Positions 24,451 to 32,584 of a stretch of 64,000 bases of DNA are shown here, piece by piece (the first letter of the stretch is position 1; every line of letters begins with the position of its first letter). The stretch is from Nocardioides litoris. Its GTDB lineage: Bacteria > Actinomycetota > Actinomycetes > Propionibacteriales > Nocardioidaceae. The DNA lies in contig NZ_VDMR01000008.1 in assembly GCF_006346315.1 (NCBI RefSeq), forward strand, positions 248,001 through 312,000. The letters run 5' to 3'. A program made the position numbers and the translations under genes. A model generated the notes under the pieces. That model made no database searches. It saw nothing but the letters and a program-made list of their open reading frames with translations, and was not told the origin of the DNA.

Positions 24451-24743
24451 CAGGCGCCCGGGCCACAGGTCGACCGGGGCACAGGGCGCACGTCGCGGTC
24501 GGCCGTGCAGGGCGCGGGTCGGCCCCGCCGTACCGAACCGGCGGCAGCCCCTGAGAAGTGGCGCGGGGCCGCCGCGCGGCGCGGACGAGCCGTGATCGGA
24601 CCACGTGCGGGCGCCCGGGCCACGGTCGACCGGGCCCCAGGGCGCACGTCGCGGTCGGCCGTGCAGGGCGCGGGTCGGCCCCGCCGTACCGAACCGGCGG
24701 CAGCCCCTGAGAAGTGGCGCGGGGCCGCGGCGCGGACGAGCCG
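24451..24743. repeat. Direct duplication of ~145 bp, intergenic
   Basis: The segment 24451-24592 recurs at 24607-24743 with an offset of 156 bp that shrinks to 151 bp by a small deletion. The shared core from AGGGCGCACGTCGCGG to CTGAGAAGTGGCGCGG appears identical. The copies lie between the 118-bp array and the MurA-like gene. No coding role is seen. Confidence 0.8.
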
Positions 24744-24755
24744 CGACCAATTGAC

Positions 24756-26282
24756 TCAGAAGTCCTGGAAGGTCTCGATGCTCGCGCCGAGGGTGTTGAG
24801 GCGCTCGGCGAGGTCCTCGTACCCGCGGTGGATGACGTAGGTGGAGCGGAGGACCGAGGTGCCCTTGGAGGCGAGCATGGCGAGCAGGATGACCACGGCG
24901 GGGCGCAGGGCGGGCGGGCAGACGAGCTCGGCGCCGGAGAACGACGTGGGGCCCTCGATCATCACGCGGTGGGGGTCGAGGAGCTTGACCTGGCCGCCGA
25001 GCTTGGTGAGCTCGGTGAGGTAGATGGCGCGGTTCTCGTAGACCCAGTCGTGCAGGAAGGTCTGGCCCTCGGCGACGGCGGCGATGACGGCGAAGAACGG
25101 CAGGTTGTCGATGTTGAGGCCGGGAAACGGCATCGGGTGGATCTTGTCGAGGGGAGCGTGGAGGGTCGACGGCTTGGTGTGGAGGTCGACGAGGCGGGTG
25201 TGGCCGTTGCGGGCGACGTACTCCTCGGAGCGCTCGTAGAGGAAGCCCATCTCCTCCAGGACGGCGAGCTCGATCTCCAGGAACTCGATCGGCACGCGCT
25301 GGATGGTGATGGAGGACCGGGTGACGATCGCCGCGGCGAGCAGCGACATGGCCTCGATCGGGTCCTCGGCCGGGGCGTAGTCGACGTCGACGTCGATGCG
25401 CTCCCGGCCGGTGACGCGCAGGGTGGTGGTTCCGACGCCCTCGACGCGGACGCCGAGCTTCTGCAGGAAGAAGCAGAGGTCCTGAACCATGTAGTTGGAC
25501 GAGGCGTTGCGGATGACGGTCTCACCGGGGTGCAGGGCCGCGGCCATCAGCGCGTTCTCGGTGACGGTGTCGCCGCGCTCGGTGAGCACGATGGGCCGCT
25601 GGGGCTCGATGGCCGGGTTGACCTGGGCGTGGTAGCTGCCGTCGGTGGCCTTGACCTCCAGGCCGAACGGCCGCAGCGCGGTCATGTGGGGCTCGACGGT
25701 GCGGGTGCCGAGGTTGCAGCCGCCGGCGTACGGCAGCTCGAAGGTGTCGGTGCGGTGGAGCAGCGGGCCGAGGAACATGATCACCGAGCGGGTGCGCCGG
25801 GCGGCGGCCTCGTCGATGTTGGTGAGGTCGAGCTCGGCGGGCGGCACGATCTCGAGGTCGCCGTGGTCGCCGATCCACCGGGTCTCCACGCCGAGGCTGT
25901 TGAGGACCTCCAGGAGCCGGTTGACCTCCTCGATGCGGGCGACCTTGCGCAGCGTGGTGCGTCCGCGGTTGAGGAGGGAGGCGCACAGCAGTGCGACGCC
26001 GGCGTTCTTGGAGGTGTTGACCTCGATGGAGCCGGTCAGGGTGGTCGGGCCCTGGACGCGGAGGTGGGTGGGGCCGGAGCCGAGGGAGACGATGTCGGAG
26101 CCGAGGGCCTCGCCGATGCGGGCCACCATCTCGAGCGAGAGGTTCTGGTGGCCCTTCTCGATCCGGTTGATCGCGCTCTGGCTGGTGCTGAGGAGCTCGG
26201 CCAGCTGGGCCTGGGTCAGCCCGCGGTGCTTGCGCGCGTCACGGATGAGGGTGCCCACCCCGGACTTGTAGTCGGTCGCCAT
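24756..26282 (-). CDS. XRE helix-turn-helix fused to MurA-type enolpyruvyl transferase
   Basis: The 508-residue protein starts with an XRE domain (residues 8-60: LIRDARKHRGLTQAQLAELL, STSQSAINRIEKG) joined to a full enolpyruvyl transferase domain (67-508). The MurA pair Lys92-Asn93 is in NTSKNAG, and the catalytic-loop cysteine is Cys189 in GGCNLGTRT, where typical MurA has GARP. It would transfer enolpyruvate from PEP to UDP-GlcNAc or a related sugar. It may be a second MurA rather than the main one. The ATG at 26282 lies 13 bp from a 12-bp palindrome, suggesting self-regulation by the fused domain. The zinc dehydrogenase gene diverges. Confidence 0.88.
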   Translation of the reverse strand: MATDYKSGVGTLIRDARKHRGLTQAQLAELLSTSQSAINRIEKGHQNLSLEMVARIGEALGSDIVSLGSGPTHLRVQGPTTLTGSIEVNTSKNAGVALLCASLLNRGRTTLRKVARIEEVNRLLEVLNSLGVETRWIGDHGDLEIVPPAELDLTNIDEAAARRTRSVIMFLGPLLHRTDTFELPYAGGCNLGTRTVEPHMTALRPFGLEVKATDGSYHAQVNPAIEPQRPIVLTERGDTVTENALMAAALHPGETVIRNASSNYMVQDLCFFLQKLGVRVEGVGTTTLRVTGRERIDVDVDYAPAEDPIEAMSLLAAAIVTRSSITIQRVPIEFLEIELAVLEEMGFLYERSEEYVARNGHTRLVDLHTKPSTLHAPLDKIHPMPFPGLNIDNLPFFAVIAAVAEGQTFLHDWVYENRAIYLTELTKLGGQVKLLDPHRVMIEGPTSFSGAELVCPPALRPAVVILLAMLASKGTSVLRSTYVIHRGYEDLAERLNTLGASIETFQDF

Positions 26283-26295
26283 GCCACGACGGTAA

Positions 26296-26307
26296 CTCAC
26301 ATGTGAG
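26296..26307. promoter_or_regulatory. Palindrome CTCACATGTGAG, candidate XRE operator
   Basis: A perfect 12-bp palindrome, extended by TA on each side after a mismatch, lies 13 bp upstream of the XRE-MurA start and 68 bp upstream of the divergent dehydrogenase. It is in an unusually AT-rich spot. Confidence 0.6.
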
Positions 26308-26362
26308 ATATCCAGGCAACTCGGCGCGCCCGGGGGGGTCGCAGGGGTGGAGCGGAGTCTGC

Positions 26363-26368
26363 CAGGAT
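26363..26368 (+). promoter_or_regulatory. -10 element CAGGAT, leaderless spacing
   Basis: CAGGAT is 7 nt upstream of the ATG at 26376. Confidence 0.4.
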
Positions 26369-26375
26369 CGAAGCC

Positions 26376-27386
26376 ATGAAGGCGACCATGATCCACGGCG
26401 AGCGCGACATCCGGTTCGAGGAGGTGCCCGACCCGACGATCTCGGCGCCCACCGACGCCATCGTCAAGGTCGTCGCCTCGTGCATCTGCGGGTCCGACCT
26501 GTGGTCCTACCGCGGCGAGGACCCGACCCACGAGCCGCACACGATCGGCCACGAGTGCCTCGGCGTGGTCGAGGAGGTGGGCGCCGACGTGCGCGACGTC
26601 GCGCCGGGCGACTTCGTGGTCGTGCCCTTCGACCACTGCGACGGCACCTGCTCGGCCTGCCTCAACGGCGCCCCGTGCGAGAACGTCGGCATCACCCAGA
26701 GCGGTCAGGCCGAGTACGCCGTGGTGACCCACGCCGACGGGTCGCTGGTCAAGACCGACGGCACGCCCGACCGCGACCTGTGGCCGAGCCTGCTCACCCT
26801 CTCCGACGTGATGGCGACGGGCTGGCACGCGGCCGTGGCGGCCGGTGTGCGCCGGGGCGGGACCGCGGTCGTCGTCGGCGACGGGGCGGTCGGGCTGTGC
26901 GGCGTCCTGGCCGCCGCGCAGATGGGCGCCGAGACCGTGGTCGCGATGTCGCGCCACGAGCCGCGCCAGGAGATCGCCCGGGCCTTCGGCGCGACCCACG
27001 TGGTGGCCGAGCGCGGCAAGGAAGGCGTCGCGGCGGTCAAGGAGATCCTCGGGGGCACCGGTGGTGACGCGGTCCTGGAGTGCGTCGGCAACGGGCCGGC
27101 GTTCGAGCAGGCCTTCCGGGTCGCCCGGCCGGGCGCCACGGTCGGGTTCGTGGGGGTGCCGCACGGCGCCGAGGTGCCGCTGCGGGTGATGTTCAGCAAG
27201 AACGTCGGGCTGGCCGGCGGCATGGCGCCGGTGCGGCGCTACCTGCCCGAGCTGCTCGACCTGGTCCTCGCGCGGACCATCGACCCCGGCAGGGTCTTCG
27301 ACCTCACGCTCCCGCTGGCCGAGGTGGCCGACGGCTACCGCGCCATGGACGAGCGCACCGCGATCAAGGTCTACCTGGAGCCCTGA
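26376..27386 (+). CDS. Zinc-dependent alcohol dehydrogenase family protein
   Basis: The 336-residue medium-chain dehydrogenase has catalytic zinc ligands Cys in CICGSDLWSYRG and the GHECLGVVEEVG segment, a structural-zinc loop CDGTCSACLNGAPC, and the Rossmann motif VVVGDGAVGLCGVLAA. ECVGNGPAFEQAFRVARPG fits the family's C-terminal half. It would oxidise alcohols or reduce aldehydes with NAD(P), and the substrate is not evident. It diverges from the XRE-MurA gene and may share the palindrome at 26296 as an operator. Confidence 0.9.
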   Translation: MKATMIHGERDIRFEEVPDPTISAPTDAIVKVVASCICGSDLWSYRGEDPTHEPHTIGHECLGVVEEVGADVRDVAPGDFVVVPFDHCDGTCSACLNGAPCENVGITQSGQAEYAVVTHADGSLVKTDGTPDRDLWPSLLTLSDVMATGWHAAVAAGVRRGGTAVVVGDGAVGLCGVLAAAQMGAETVVAMSRHEPRQEIARAFGATHVVAERGKEGVAAVKEILGGTGGDAVLECVGNGPAFEQAFRVARPGATVGFVGVPHGAEVPLRVMFSKNVGLAGGMAPVRRYLPELLDLVLARTIDPGRVFDLTLPLAEVADGYRAMDERTAIKVYLEP

Positions 27387-27404
27387 GGGCCCCGCGGCGG
27401 CGCC

Positions 27405-27548
27405 TCAGGCGACGCCCGGCATCACGCAGGGCGCGCAGGCGCAGCTGTCGCTGCAGGCGAGGTAGGTGTGCACCGCGTGCCCGCACCGGGCGCACGGCAG
27501 GTCGTGGGTCAGGTGGCTCGGCACCTGGTCCCGCACGGTGTCCCACAT
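27405..27548 (-). CDS. 47-residue Cys-rich small protein
   Basis: This small protein has CARCGH, then ACSDSCACAPC, giving seven cysteines in its last 30 residues, so it probably binds zinc or another metal. The ATG at 27548 has a strong purine-rich ribosome site (AGGAGGGAGG) 8 nt upstream, which decides the start and supports translation. A longer in-frame start at 27593 lacks a ribosome site. I do not recognise the family. It lies downstream of and convergent with the zinc dehydrogenase gene. Confidence 0.7.
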   Translation of the reverse strand: MWDTVRDQVPSHLTHDLPCARCGHAVHTYLACSDSCACAPCVMPGVA

Positions 27549-27735
27549 CGTCTCCACCTCCCTCCTGGCGTGGCGTGCTGGGTGGTCGACCACTCGACGG
27601 TAGGACGGCGGGCAGGCCCGCGGGCCGCTTCAGCACCGATCTGGTCACAACGGACCAGGGACGCCACCCGGTCGACCCGGGTCCGGCGGGCGGTCACCCG
27701 CCTGTCGGGGTGGTCGGACTGTCGGTGGAGGCGTC

Positions 27736-27741
27736 TAGGGT
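27736..27741 (+). promoter_or_regulatory. -10 element TAGGGT, leaderless spacing
   Basis: TAGGGT is 6 nt upstream of the ATG at 27748. Confidence 0.5.
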
Positions 27742-27747
27742 CGAGCC

Positions 27748-28053
27748 ATGACTTCGAACACGCATTCGACGGACCGCACCGACCCCGCCGCCGACCAGGC
27801 AGCCAAGGACGGGACCAGCGCGGGGACCCCCGAGGGGACCAACGAGGAGGTGCTGGGGGCCGAGGCGCCGAGCAGCGCCGAGAAGGACCCCGACGACTGG
27901 GTGACCGGTGACGAGCCGATGACCGGGGCGCAGAAGAGCTACCTCGACACCCTCGCCCGGGAGGCCGGCGAGACCCTGTCGGCCGACCTGACCAAGGCCG
28001 AGGCCTCGGCCCACATCGAGCGCCTGCAGGACGCCACCGGTCGCGGGCAGTGA
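27748..28053 (+). CDS. DUF3072 family protein
   Basis: The 101-residue acidic protein ends with the DUF3072 signature: DPDDWVTGDEPMTGAQKSYL, followed by DTLAREAGETL and TKAEASAHIERLQ, which look like a helical pair. The first 45 residues are Thr/Asp/Glu-rich and probably disordered. The family is widespread in actinobacteria and has no known function. The gene is monocistronic by position, with a -10 at leaderless spacing. Confidence 0.85.
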   Translation: MTSNTHSTDRTDPAADQAAKDGTSAGTPEGTNEEVLGAEAPSSAEKDPDDWVTGDEPMTGAQKSYLDTLAREAGETLSADLTKAEASAHIERLQDATGRGQ

Positions 28054-28149
28054 CCGGCTGTCGTAGGCCCGGCGGTGCGGCCGGGCGGCCGAGACATGGG
28101 TCACGGGGGCCAACCCCGATGGGTGGTTCACGTCGTGACCGGGCTTTCC

Positions 28150-28155
28150 TAGATT
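28150..28155 (+). promoter_or_regulatory. -10 element TAGATT, leaderless spacing
   Basis: TAGATT lies 6 nt upstream of the GTG at 28162. TTCACG is 17 nt further upstream. Confidence 0.5.
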
Positions 28156-28161
28156 CGCCAC

Positions 28162-28458
28162 GTGTCCAACAGCGGGCCGGTCGACCTCACGACCCTCGTC
28201 GCACAGGCCGGTGCCGGCGACGCCGAGGCGGCGCGTGCGGTCTACGACCACACGATCGACGACGCCTGGCGCATCGCGGTCTCGACGGTCCGCTGTCCGG
28301 TCCGGGCCGGCGACGTCATCCGCCAGGCCTACGAGCGGGTGTGGAGCTCGGCGGCCGCTCCGGTGTCGGACGGTGGCCTGCCCCTCGTGGGCTCGCGCGG
28401 CTGGGTGCTGGCCTGGGTCTACCGCGTCGGTCGCGACGCGGCCAGCGCCGCGGCCTGA
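28162..28458 (+). CDS. ECF sigma region 2-like protein lacking region 4
   Basis: The 98-residue protein aligns by eye with region 2 of ECF sigma factors: LVAQAGAGDAEAARAVYDHT at the start, RAGDVIRQAYERVWSSAA where sigma factors have AEDxxQExFxxxW, and GWVLAWVYRVGRDAASA in place of ALAWLLxIARRRAxD. It stops where the linker to region 4 would begin. It might be a degenerate sigma factor, a partial core-binding decoy or a regulator. The start is the GTG at 28162, supported by a -10 hexamer. It precedes a UvrA-like gene by 79 bp. Confidence 0.6.
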   Translation: MSNSGPVDLTTLVAQAGAGDAEAARAVYDHTIDDAWRIAVSTVRCPVRAGDVIRQAYERVWSSAAAPVSDGGLPLVGSRGWVLAWVYRVGRDAASAAA

Positions 28459-28537
28459 CCGGACGCACCATCGCCTGACCGGCCCCCGCGCCGCCTGGTA
28501 GAACATCTCCGCTACCCGGCCGCGCGGAGGGACCGAG

Positions 28538-30913
28538 ATGACTGCCATCGACGACGGGGCACACCCCGCCGACACCCACGACCTGATCAGGGTCCTGGGC
28601 GCTCGGGAGAACAACCTGCGCGACGTCAGCGTCGACCTCCCCAAGCGCCGGTTGACAGCGTTCACCGGGGTGTCGGGGTCGGGCAAGAGCTCGCTGGTCT
28701 TCGCGACCGTCGCGGCCGAGTCGCAGCGCATGATCAACGAGACCTACAGCGCGTTCGTGCAGGGCTTCATGCCGTCCCTGGCCCGCCCGGATGTCGACCG
28801 CCTCGAGGGCCTGACGACCGCGATCATCGTGGACCAGGAGCGGCTCGGGGCCAACCCGCGCTCGACCGTCGGCACCGTCACCGACGCCAACGCGATGCTC
28901 CGCATCCTGTTCAGCCGGGTCGGTGAGCCGGTGATCGGCCCGCCCACGGCGTACTCGTTCAACGTGCCGACCCGCAAGGCCGGCGGCGTGATGACCACCG
29001 AGAAAGGTGGCCGGGTCGAGAAGAAGGTCGTCAAGCAGGAGGTCTACCTCGGGGGCATGTGCCCCCGCTGCGAGGGCATGGGCCACGTCAACGACATCGA
29101 CCGCACCGCGCTGTACGACGACACCAAGTCGCTCACCGAGGGAGCCCTCACGGTGCCCGGCTACTCGATGGACGGGTGGTACGGCCGGCTGTTCGAGGGC
29201 GTCGGCCTCCCGATGGACAAGCCCATCCAGGCGTTCACGGCCAAGCAGCTCGACACGATGCTCTTCGCCGAACCCACCAAGATCAAGGTCGAGGGGATCA
29301 ACCTGACCTTCGAGGGGATCATCCCGAAGATCCAGAAGTCGATGCTGTCGAAGGACCCCGAGGCGATGCAGCCGCACGTGCGTCGCTTCGTCGAGCGGGC
29401 GGTCACCTTCCAGCGGTGCCCCGACTGCGGGGGCACCCGGCTGACCCAGGAGGCGCTGTCCTCGCGCATCCGGGGCCAGAACATCGCCGACCTCTGCGCG
29501 ATGCAGATCAGCGACCTGGCCGACTGGGTGCGCGACCTCGACGAGCCGTCGGTCGCCCCGTTGGTCGGCGGCCTGCAGCACCTCCTCGACTCCTTCGGGA
29601 GCATCGGCCTGGGGTACCTCTCCCTGGAACGGGCCTCCGGCACGCTCAGCGGCGGTGAGGCGCAGCGCACCAAGATGATCCGCCACCTCGGGTCGTCGCT
29701 GACCGACGTGACCTACGTCTTCGACGAGCCGACCATCGGGCTGCACCCCCACGACATCCAGCGGATGAACGACCTCCTGCTCCGGCTGCGCGACAAGGGC
29801 AACACCGTCCTCGTCGTCGAGCACAAGCCCGAGACCATCTCCATCGCCGACCACGTCGTCGACATCGGCCCCGGTGCGGGCACCGCCGGCGGCACGGTGT
29901 GCTTCGAGGGCTCCGTGGAGGGGCTGCGGTCCAGCGGCACCACCACCGGCCGGCACCTCGACGACCGGGCCGCCCTCAAGGACGCGGTGCGCGAGCGCAC
30001 GGGCGTCATCGAGGTGCGAGGCGCCGGCACCCACAACCTGCGCGACGTCGACGTCGACGTGCCGCTCGGGGTGCTGTGCGTGGTCACCGGCGTGGCGGGG
30101 TCGGGCAAGAGCTCGCTGGTGCACGGCTCGGTCGCCGGACGCGAGGGCGTGGTCGTCGTCGACCAGGGCGCCATCAAGGGGTCCCGCCGCAGCAACCCCG
30201 CGACGTACACGGGACTGCTGGAGCCGATCCGCAAGGCGTTCGCCAAGGCCAACGGCGTCAAGCCGGCCCTGTTCAGCGCCAACTCCGAGGGCGGCTGCGA
30301 GGGCTGCAACGGCGCGGGCGTCATCTTCACCGAGCTCGGACCGATGGCGACCTTCGAGTCGCCGTGCGAGGAGTGCGGCGGTCGGCGGTTCAAGGCCGAG
30401 GTGCTCGAGCACACCCTCGGCGGGCGCGACATCGCCGAGGTGCTCGACATGTCGGTGACCGAGGCCGAGGCGTTCTTCTCCGAGGGGGAGGCCCGGACGC
30501 CCGCCGCCCACAAGGTCCTGGCCCGGCTCGAGGACGTCGGTCTCGGCTACCTCCGGCTCGGGCAGCCCCTGACGACCCTCTCGGGCGGCGAGCGGCAGCG
30601 CCTCAAGCTCGCGGCTCAGATGGCCGAGGCGGGGGAGGTCTACGTGCTCGACGAGCCGACGACCGGCCTCCACCTCGCCGACGTCGACAACCTGCTGGCG
30701 CTGCTCGACCGGCTCGTCGACTCCGGCAAGTCGGTCGTCGTCATCGAGCACCACCAGGCCGTGATGGCCCACGCCGACTGGGTCATCGACCTCGGCCCGG
30801 GGGCGGGCCACGACGGCGGCACCGTCGTCTTCGAGGGCACGCCCGCCGAGCTCGTCGACCGCGGTCGCGAGACCCTCACCGGCCAGCACCTGGCGGCGTA
30901 CGTCGGCCGCTGA
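28538..30913 (+). CDS. UvrA-like ABC ATPase, short form
   Basis: The 791-residue protein has two UvrA-type ATPase modules: Walker A GVSGSGKSSL (near 43-52) and GVAGSGKSSL (near 520), signatures LSGGEAQRTK and LSGGERQRLK, and Walker B segments YVFDEPTIGLHPHD and YVLDEPTTGLHLAD. Zinc-finger cysteines appear in CPRCEGMG, CPDCGG, CEGCNGAG and CEECGG. It is about 150 residues shorter than true UvrA, mainly where UvrB binding and DNA-damage contacts reside, so it is a UvrA2/DrrC-like protein. These are linked to drug or DNA-adduct tolerance. The ATG has GGAGGG upstream. Confidence 0.9.
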   Translation: MTAIDDGAHPADTHDLIRVLGARENNLRDVSVDLPKRRLTAFTGVSGSGKSSLVFATVAAESQRMINETYSAFVQGFMPSLARPDVDRLEGLTTAIIVDQERLGANPRSTVGTVTDANAMLRILFSRVGEPVIGPPTAYSFNVPTRKAGGVMTTEKGGRVEKKVVKQEVYLGGMCPRCEGMGHVNDIDRTALYDDTKSLTEGALTVPGYSMDGWYGRLFEGVGLPMDKPIQAFTAKQLDTMLFAEPTKIKVEGINLTFEGIIPKIQKSMLSKDPEAMQPHVRRFVERAVTFQRCPDCGGTRLTQEALSSRIRGQNIADLCAMQISDLADWVRDLDEPSVAPLVGGLQHLLDSFGSIGLGYLSLERASGTLSGGEAQRTKMIRHLGSSLTDVTYVFDEPTIGLHPHDIQRMNDLLLRLRDKGNTVLVVEHKPETISIADHVVDIGPGAGTAGGTVCFEGSVEGLRSSGTTTGRHLDDRAALKDAVRERTGVIEVRGAGTHNLRDVDVDVPLGVLCVVTGVAGSGKSSLVHGSVAGREGVVVVDQGAIKGSRRSNPATYTGLLEPIRKAFAKANGVKPALFSANSEGGCEGCNGAGVIFTELGPMATFESPCEECGGRRFKAEVLEHTLGGRDIAEVLDMSVTEAEAFFSEGEARTPAAHKVLARLEDVGLGYLRLGQPLTTLSGGERQRLKLAAQMAEAGEVYVLDEPTTGLHLADVDNLLALLDRLVDSGKSVVVIEHHQAVMAHADWVIDLGPGAGHDGGTVVFEGTPAELVDRGRETLTGQHLAAYVGR

Positions 30914-30937
30914 CGGGTCAGCGGGGGTCGGCGCGGG

Positions 30938-31582
30938 TCAGCGCCAGAAGAGGTGGTGCGTGACGCCCGGGGTGCGGCTGGGCACGACGTCGCGCTCGTA
31001 GCGGTCGAGCAGGTCGTCGGGGGAGTCCCACAGCCGCACGCCCGAGCCGAGGTCGAGGTCGACGACGGCCACGTGCAGGGTGTCGACGAGGCCGGCGTCG
31101 AGGAACGACCGGACCACGGTGGCTCCACCACCGAGCCGTACGTCGAGTCCGCCAGCGGCCTCCCGGGCCTGCTCGAGGACGGCGGCGGGACTCCCGTCGA
31201 CGAAGTGGAAGGTGGTCGCGCCCTTGGTGATCGAGGGCCGCGGGTGGTGGGTCATCACGAACACCGGCGTGCGGAAGGGCGGCTCGTCACCCCACCAGCC
31301 CTCCCAGTCGAGGTCCGTCCACGGTCCCCGCTGCGGGCCGAACTTGTGCCGGCCCATGATCTCCGCGCCGATGCCGTGGGCGAAGTCGCGCGTGAGGTGG
31401 TCGTCGATGCCGCGGGTGCCCCCGGGCTCGGTCCGACCGACCCAGCTCGCCGTCGTGAAGGCCCACCCCAGCAGGTCGCGGGGGTCGGCGTGCCCGAAGG
31501 GGGTCTCGAGGCTCTGGCCCTCGCCGGCCGCGAAGCCGTCGCGGGAGACGCCGAAGTTCTGCACGCGCAGCAGCTGGCTCAT
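30938..31582 (-). CDS. Dihydrofolate reductase/RibD C-terminal family protein
   Basis: The 214-residue protein belongs to the RibD C-terminal/DHFR-fold family of NADPH-binding reductases of uncertain substrate. Visible features are LLRVQNFGVSRDGFAAG at the N-terminus (where the family has SxDGxxA), EIMGRHKFGP, PVFVMTHHPR, and the cofactor motif DVRLGGGATVVRSFLDAGLVD. Length is normal. Similar genes are scattered in actinobacteria. The ATG at 31582 follows the lipid operon terminator, so it is probably transcribed separately. Confidence 0.88.
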   Translation of the reverse strand: MSQLLRVQNFGVSRDGFAAGEGQSLETPFGHADPRDLLGWAFTTASWVGRTEPGGTRGIDDHLTRDFAHGIGAEIMGRHKFGPQRGPWTDLDWEGWWGDEPPFRTPVFVMTHHPRPSITKGATTFHFVDGSPAAVLEQAREAAGGLDVRLGGGATVVRSFLDAGLVDTLHVAVVDLDLGSGVRLWDSPDDLLDRYERDVVPSRTPGVTHHLFWR

Positions 31583-31629
31583 GCCCGGACCGACCCGCCC
31601 GGCTCGCCGGACTCATCGCCCGTCTCGCC

Positions 31630-31655
31630 GACCCGTCGTGAATTCACGACGGGTC
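31630..31655 (-). terminator. 26-bp perfect palindrome at the end of the lipid operon
   Basis: GACCCGTCGTGAATTCACGACGGGTC is an exact palindrome (arms of 13 bases, 31630-31642 and 31643-31655). It overlaps the acyltransferase stop codon and probably ends that transcript. Confidence 0.7.
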
Positions 31656-32580
31656 AGCGTGCTCGGCGCCAGGCGCGGGAGGGGCGGGAGGCGACCTCGG
31701 GGGACGTGCTGGTCTCCCACAGACGCCGCCACTCGGCCACGTCGGGCCCCGACGGGTCGGGGGTCGCGCCCTGGGAGGCGCGCAGGCGGGCGGCGTACCA
31801 GTCGGTGGCGTCCTCATCGAGCAGCGTGGCCACCGCGTCGCGGATGCGGGGCGCGAAGGCGCGCACCGACTCGCCCTCCGCGGGCCGCAGCGGCGAGCCG
31901 AAGCGGACCGTGAGCTGGCGCCGGCCGCGGCCGGGCCACGAGGCGCCCTTGGGCATGGCGGCGAAGGTGCCGCGGTGCGCGACCGGGATGACGGGCACGC
32001 CGTGCTCGACGGCGAGGTAGGCCGCACCCATGCGGAAGGAGCCGAGCCAGCCGTCCTTGGACCGGGTGCCCTCGGGGAAGATCACGAGGTTCCAGCCGGC
32101 GTCGAGGACCTCGCCGGGGGTCGTCGCCATCGACCCGCCGCGCCGGTCGATCGGCATGGTGTTGAACAGCAGCGAGGAGCCGACGGCGCGCCACCAGGAG
32201 TCGAAGAAGTAGTCGGCCGCCGCCGCCACCGCCGTACGCCGCCGCCACGCGTCGGGCAGGGAGAGCAGGATGAGCGGGGTGTCGAGGTGGGAGGCGTGGT
32301 TGGCCGCGAAGATCACCGGGCCGGTGGTGCGGGCCAGGACGTCGAGACCCTCGACGCGGGTGCGCACCTGCGAGCGGAAGACGGGCTCGAGGCCGACCTT
32401 CTGCACCACGTCGCGCGCGGCCGAGGCAGCCGGGGTGCGCGACCAGTCGTTGGGGTAGACGTTGCTGGACGGCGCGGGTACGTAGGGCTCGGCCGAGCGC
32501 GGCACCTGCGGGTGCCGGCCCCAGCGCCAGCCGTTCTTGACCCGGCGGACGTCGTCGACGGTGTCCTTGAGGTAGCCCAT
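31654..32580 (-). CDS. 1-acyl-sn-glycerol-3-phosphate acyltransferase (PlsC family)
   Basis: The 308-residue protein has the acyltransferase motifs NHASHLD (residues 93-99, His-x4-Asp catalytic pair), FNTMPIDRRG, and IFPEGTRSKDG near residue 168, followed by VPVIPVAHRG. PlsC enzymes move an acyl chain from acyl-CoA or acyl-ACP to a glycerolipid hydroxyl at the membrane. It starts 4 bp after the LarA-like stop, so it is the fourth gene of the lipid operon. Its acceptor there could be an unusual lipid rather than lysophosphatidic acid. That is inference from context. Confidence 0.9.
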   Translation of the reverse strand: MGYLKDTVDDVRRVKNGWRWGRHPQVPRSAEPYVPAPSSNVYPNDWSRTPAASAARDVVQKVGLEPVFRSQVRTRVEGLDVLARTTGPVIFAANHASHLDTPLILLSLPDAWRRRTAVAAAADYFFDSWWRAVGSSLLFNTMPIDRRGGSMATTPGEVLDAGWNLVIFPEGTRSKDGWLGSFRMGAAYLAVEHGVPVIPVAHRGTFAAMPKGASWPGRGRRQLTVRFGSPLRPAEGESVRAFAPRIRDAVATLLDEDATDWYAARLRASQGATPDPSGPDVAEWRRLWETSTSPEVASRPSRAWRRAR

Positions 32581-32584
32581 GGTG

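Noticed and set aside
24756..27164. Extended frame upstream of the XRE-MurA start at 26282
   Set aside because: It runs over the palindrome and the divergent dehydrogenase, with no homology before the XRE domain.
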